Shown here: one piece after another, positions 60,932 to 64,000 of the stretch
How positions within the stretch are numbered: the first letter of the stretch is position 1
How the letters are laid out: the number at the start of each line of letters is the position of its first letter
Assembly: GCF_022605165.1 (NCBI RefSeq)
Contig: NC_063074.1
Span: forward strand, 2,357,392-2,421,391
From: Purpureocillium takamizusanense
Taxonomy: Eukaryota; Ascomycota; Sordariomycetes; Hypocreales; Ophiocordycipitaceae
Reading direction: 5' to 3'
DNA length: 64,000 nucleotides
Position numbers and translations under genes: made by a program
Notes under the pieces: generated by a model
Seen by the model: only the letters and a program-made list of their open reading frames with translations
Told to the model about the DNA's origin: nothing
Databases searched by the model: none

Positions 60932-63340
60932 ATACCTTATATAGGCTATTAGAATTACTATAGCTAACTAATATACCTTTATATGCCTTAGTATCTAGTT
61001 TATTTATAGGGTTCTTATTTTTATAATAAGCTATAGAGCCGAATATACGTATATGCCCTATATTTAGCTTTCTATTATATAGAGCCTCGTATAGGGTTTT
61101 ATTATTTATAGAGCTATAAGGGCTTCTATTATATAGGAATACGGTAGTTAATATAGCCTCTTCTTATAGCCTATTATCTAGGCTAGCTGCTTTTAGTAGG
61201 CATCTAGCCTTATTCTATATAGTCCTATTTATCCGTTCGGCTAGCCCATTTTGCTTAGGGCTATAAGGGGCTAATTTTTAATATATAATACCGTTATTAG
61301 TTAGATAGTTACTAAATTTAGTATTTATATATTCGGTACCGTTATCGGTAGCTAATAGCTTTATTTTTCTATTATAGCTATTATTTTCAACTAGCTGCTT
61401 ATATTTATAGAAAGCAGTAAAGGCTTCGCTTTTAGCTTTTAATAGCTTTATATATAGATATCTAGTTGCCTTATCTAGGAAGGTTATATAATATCGGTTA
61501 TTATTATAGCCTATAGGAGTAATAGGTCCGCATATATTACTAGTTATTTCATCTAAATAGCCTATTATATTATTATCGCTATTAGATATCTTATTTATTT
61601 TATTGGTGAATTTACCTTCTAGGCATATTTCGCAGGGTTTTTCTAGGTTAGCTATATTAGCTAGACTTAGAGAAGCTAGTTTATTTAAATTAGCTATATA
61701 TCCTAGCCTATAGTGCTATAGTATATTATAGCTATATATATTATTAAGTATAGTATTATTATTAGGTATAGTATTATTATTAGGTATAGTATTATTATTA
61801 GGTATAGTATTATTATTAGGTATAGTATTATTATTAGGTATAGTATTATTATTAGTTATAATATTATTACTAATATATATATTTATATAATATAAGTTAT
61901 TATATAAGTATCCTATAGCTAAAAGCCTACGGTTATTACTATTACGTATAATGACCTTATTCTTATAGTATATAGAATAGGTATCTTTAGCTAATTGAGC
62001 TTGACTTATTAGATTATAGCCTAATTAAGGCATATATAAGTAGTTATTTAATATATAGTTAATTTTTAAGTCTTTAAATTAGATTTATATAGAACCGGTC
62101 CCTTTTATAGGTATAGTCTTTACTTTACCCTAAGATATAGTCTTATTATAGGGTTTAAAATTATATAGATAGCTTTTATTATATATAATATGCCTACTAG
62201 CCCCTATATTAAGGATAACTCTTATAGTATTCCCTATAGGGCTATTATTAGCTATATTAGGCTTATTATTATAGTTATTTTTATAGTTATTAAGGGTTAT
62301 AAATACCGGCGTAGATATATCGAGTGTTTTAAAGTTATTTTCGTAGCTAATATTGAGGTCTAATTCTATATTAGAATCTAAAGAAGGTTGCGAGGACGAT
62401 TCTACTAGTAAAATAGCCGTATCTTTATCTTACTATTCTTTTTGTTATTTTATATTTAAATTCTCTTTTGTTTGCTAGCTCTTAGGAGCCTTTTTAGGGA
62501 ATAGGAAAAAGCAGTCCCTAGCTTTATAGCTAGATAGCTTATAATAGGTATAATATTTCCCTTTTTAAGCTTTAAAGCTATTTTTAGCCTTAGCCTGGCC
62601 CTTATAAGCGGGCCCCTTCTTAGTTAGGAAGGTATAGCTATTAATATAGCTATTTTCTTTCGTATATAGACTTTTTGATTCGTCGAGAAGGCTAGCGAAT
62701 AAGGTCTCGAGCGTATAGGCCTATGGGTTATTGCGGAGACTTTAGGTAATATTCGATATAATCCCTTTGTAGTCTTCCGTTAGATTATTTAAAACCTAAG
62801 CTATTATTACCGTTTTAGGTAATTCTAGCTTTTTAGCCTCTAATTAGTCGGTTAGCTCTTTAACCTTATTTAAAAACTCTTCTATAGAGTTATATTTCGT
62901 TAAGGTTAGATCGAAGAAGTCCTTTATAGTAAGAAATTCGCTAGTAAAGCCTTTAAGGCTATATAGCTCTTTTAAGGCTAGCTAAGCTATATTAGTAGTC
63001 TTTTTATGCTAAATTTAGACTAGTAGTCTATCTTCGAGCATTAGCTTTATAATAGCTAATGCCTTATCTTTTAATTCGTCTAGCTTAATCGGGCTAGCGC
63101 TATTAGAAGGGGAAATCGTAGTTTAAAGACCTTCCCTTATAAGTATAGCTTCGGCTCGAAGAGCCTAAAGGGTATAGTTAGTAGACCCTTTAAGCTTAAG
63201 AAAGGTTATCTTTTTAGTTAAGATAGAAGATATCTTTCCTATATAGGAAGGTAATTACCGTAATAGGAAGGTATAGGTATAGAATGGTATATATTATATA
63301 GGATAGAAGCAATTAAAGAGACTTATTTCCTATAGCTATA
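60932..63340 (-). pseudogene. copia gag-protease-integrase part
   Basis: Minus-strand reading frame, decayed but readable. A gag region lies at about 62,450-63,300. Its former zinc knuckle has Tyr codons at Cys positions (YYTYYKLSSYKARDC near 62,550), as expected from TGC/TGT to TAC/TAT changes. A protease box NIGASRHI (DSGAS in active copies) sits near 62,190, the pre-integrase motif L*HYRLGYI (from LWHRRLGH) near 61,715, and the integrase core end APYSPKQNGLAERINRT near 61,240. Confidence 0.8.
61748..61855 (-). repeat. Six 18-bp repeats in pol
   Basis: Six perfect copies of GTATAGTATTATTATTAG (plus strand). The 18-bp period keeps the pol frame and encodes a six-residue repeat (NNNTIP) just upstream of the pre-integrase domain. 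Confidence 0.9.
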
Positions 63341-63346
63341 GCTAAC

Positions 63347-63360
63347 CCGGGCTTATAACC
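63347..63360 (-). other. Primer-binding site, initiator tRNA-Met half-site
   Basis: The minus strand reads GGTTATAAGCCCGG directly after the 5' LTR end. It matches, with one G-to-A change, the complement of the anticodon stem-loop of initiator tRNA-Met, the internal half-tRNA primer used by copia elements. Confidence 0.8.
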
Positions 63361-63918
63361 TATAAAAAAGAGGGATAAAGGTAGAGGAAGGTAAAGATAA
63401 TAAGGAAATAGGGATATATAGAGATAAAAGGGGTAATACTAATAGAGAGATAAAATAAGTAATAGAGATAGTATAGGTATTAAATTTCTTAATCTTCTAT
63501 CTCGTCTAGACTAGGAGGTAAAGGTCCTATATATAATAAAATAGACTCGGCTTTCGGTCTAATTATCTATCCGTTAGTCTAATATTATTTTTTAGCTTAG
63601 CGTTATAGCTAAATATAGCTAAATTTAGCTAAATTTAGTATAGCTTTAGTCTTAAGTCTAGACTTATAGCTAAATTTAATATTAAGGCTAGTCGGGTTTA
63701 GTCTCTATATAGTAATTAAGACTATACCTATTATTACTTAGTCTCTTATATAAATATCTATCGGATATTTATTAAATACCTAATAGGTATTTTATTAATA
63801 ATATATAATTATATATATATATATATATTATAGTTATATTATATAGTTATATTATATAGGTATATTATATAGTTATATTATATAGGTATATTATATAGTT
63901 ATATTATATAGACTAATA
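63361..63918 (-). repeat. 5' LTR of the copia element (558 bp)
   Basis: On the minus strand it starts TATTAGTC and ends CTTTTTTATA next to the primer-binding site. It shares long blocks with the 3' LTR and the solo LTR, including AGTCTCTATATAGTAATTA and GGATATTTATTAAATACC. Confidence 0.85.
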
Positions 63919-64000
63919 CTATTATTATTACCCCTTTTATCTTTATATATCTTTATTTCCTTATTATCTCTACCTTTTTTTACCTTTATCCCTCTTTCTT
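63919..64000 (+). repeat. Truncated LTR fragment in opposite orientation, cut by window end
   Basis: Matches the last 80 or so bases of the solo LTR (TATTATTACCCCTTTT through CCTTTATCCCTCTTTCTT). It directly abuts the outer edge of the 5' LTR, forming a head-to-head LTR junction. Confidence 0.75.

Larger units (their letters stand above)
57619..63918 (-). mobile_element. Ty1/copia LTR retrotransposon, RIP-inactivated, with nested solo LTR
   Basis: Element of 6,300 bp (about 5.74 kb without the nested LTR) on the minus strand. 5' LTR 63918-63361; primer-binding site; gag; protease; integrase; RT; RNase H; polypurine tract; 3' LTR 58335-57619. The domain order integrase before RT is diagnostic of copia. 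LTR ends read TA...TA where TG...CA is expected, consistent with RIP. The left flank is copy 3 of the AT-block repeat. The 5-bp flanks (CATTA left, CTATT right) do not match, so the outer ends may have recombined. Confidence 0.88.

Noticed and set aside
57614..63923. Target-site duplication of the full copia element
   Set aside because: The 5-bp flanks CATTA and CTATT do not match, and the right flank is another LTR fragment, so no TSD is claimed.

Overview
This 64 kb window comes from a filamentous ascomycete nuclear genome. Genes are GC-rich and carry short GT-AG introns (about 50-120 nt) with CTGAC/CTAAC-like branch points. Intergenic repeats show near-total loss of CpA/TpG, the mark of repeat-induced point mutation (RIP). 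The gene families and the GTAC-rich intergenic palindromes suggest Sordariomycetes, perhaps Hypocreales; the species cannot be told from sequence alone. Exon structures below were built by hand from reading-frame continuity, splice sites and knowledge of the families, and no alignment was run.

Region 1 (1-51,642) is a euchromatic gene block with 17 protein genes: MSP1 (5' end outside the window), cystathionine beta-lyase, serine incorporator, an Mch1-like MFS transporter, GPI inositol-deacylase BST1, mismatch-repair PMS1, a four-TM membrane protein, adrenodoxin reductase ARH1, ETF alpha, SWI3/RSC8, carnitine acetyltransferase, adenylyl-cyclase-associated protein, a MAK32-like PfkB protein, MCM3, EXO70, a large multidomain RNA-repair-like protein and an unrecognised fungal protein. 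Most neighbours are convergent or divergent, as usual in fungi, and there are no operons. ARH1, ETF alpha and carnitine acetyltransferase are mitochondrial redox or acyl metabolism genes lying within 10 kb of each other. The intergenic spaces hold microsatellites and many copies of a TAGGTACCTA-type palindrome.

Region 2 consists of AT-rich islands inside the gene block (15.06-15.31, 35.66-35.96 and 41.82-43.11 kb). The last is a 1,284-bp DNA transposon relic with 42-bp imperfect terminal inverted repeats and a TA target site.

Region 3 (51,648-64,000) is a RIP-degraded repeat block that starts a few bases after a stop codon. Its left half is duplicated, decayed AT-rich repeats. Its right half is a minus-strand Ty1/copia retrotransposon (57,619-63,918) with two LTRs, a half-tRNA-iMet primer-binding site, a polypurine tract and recognisable gag, protease, integrase, RT and RNase H. 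A solo LTR in the opposite orientation, flanked by a perfect 5-bp target duplication, is inserted in its pol gene.

The most unusual gene is the 1,203-residue protein at 45,747-49,500. It joins a 2H phosphoesterase, an endonuclease/exonuclease/phosphatase domain, a poly(A)-polymerase-type nucleotidyltransferase and an MJ1316 (DUF504) domain in one chain, which looks like a one-polypeptide RNA-end repair machine.
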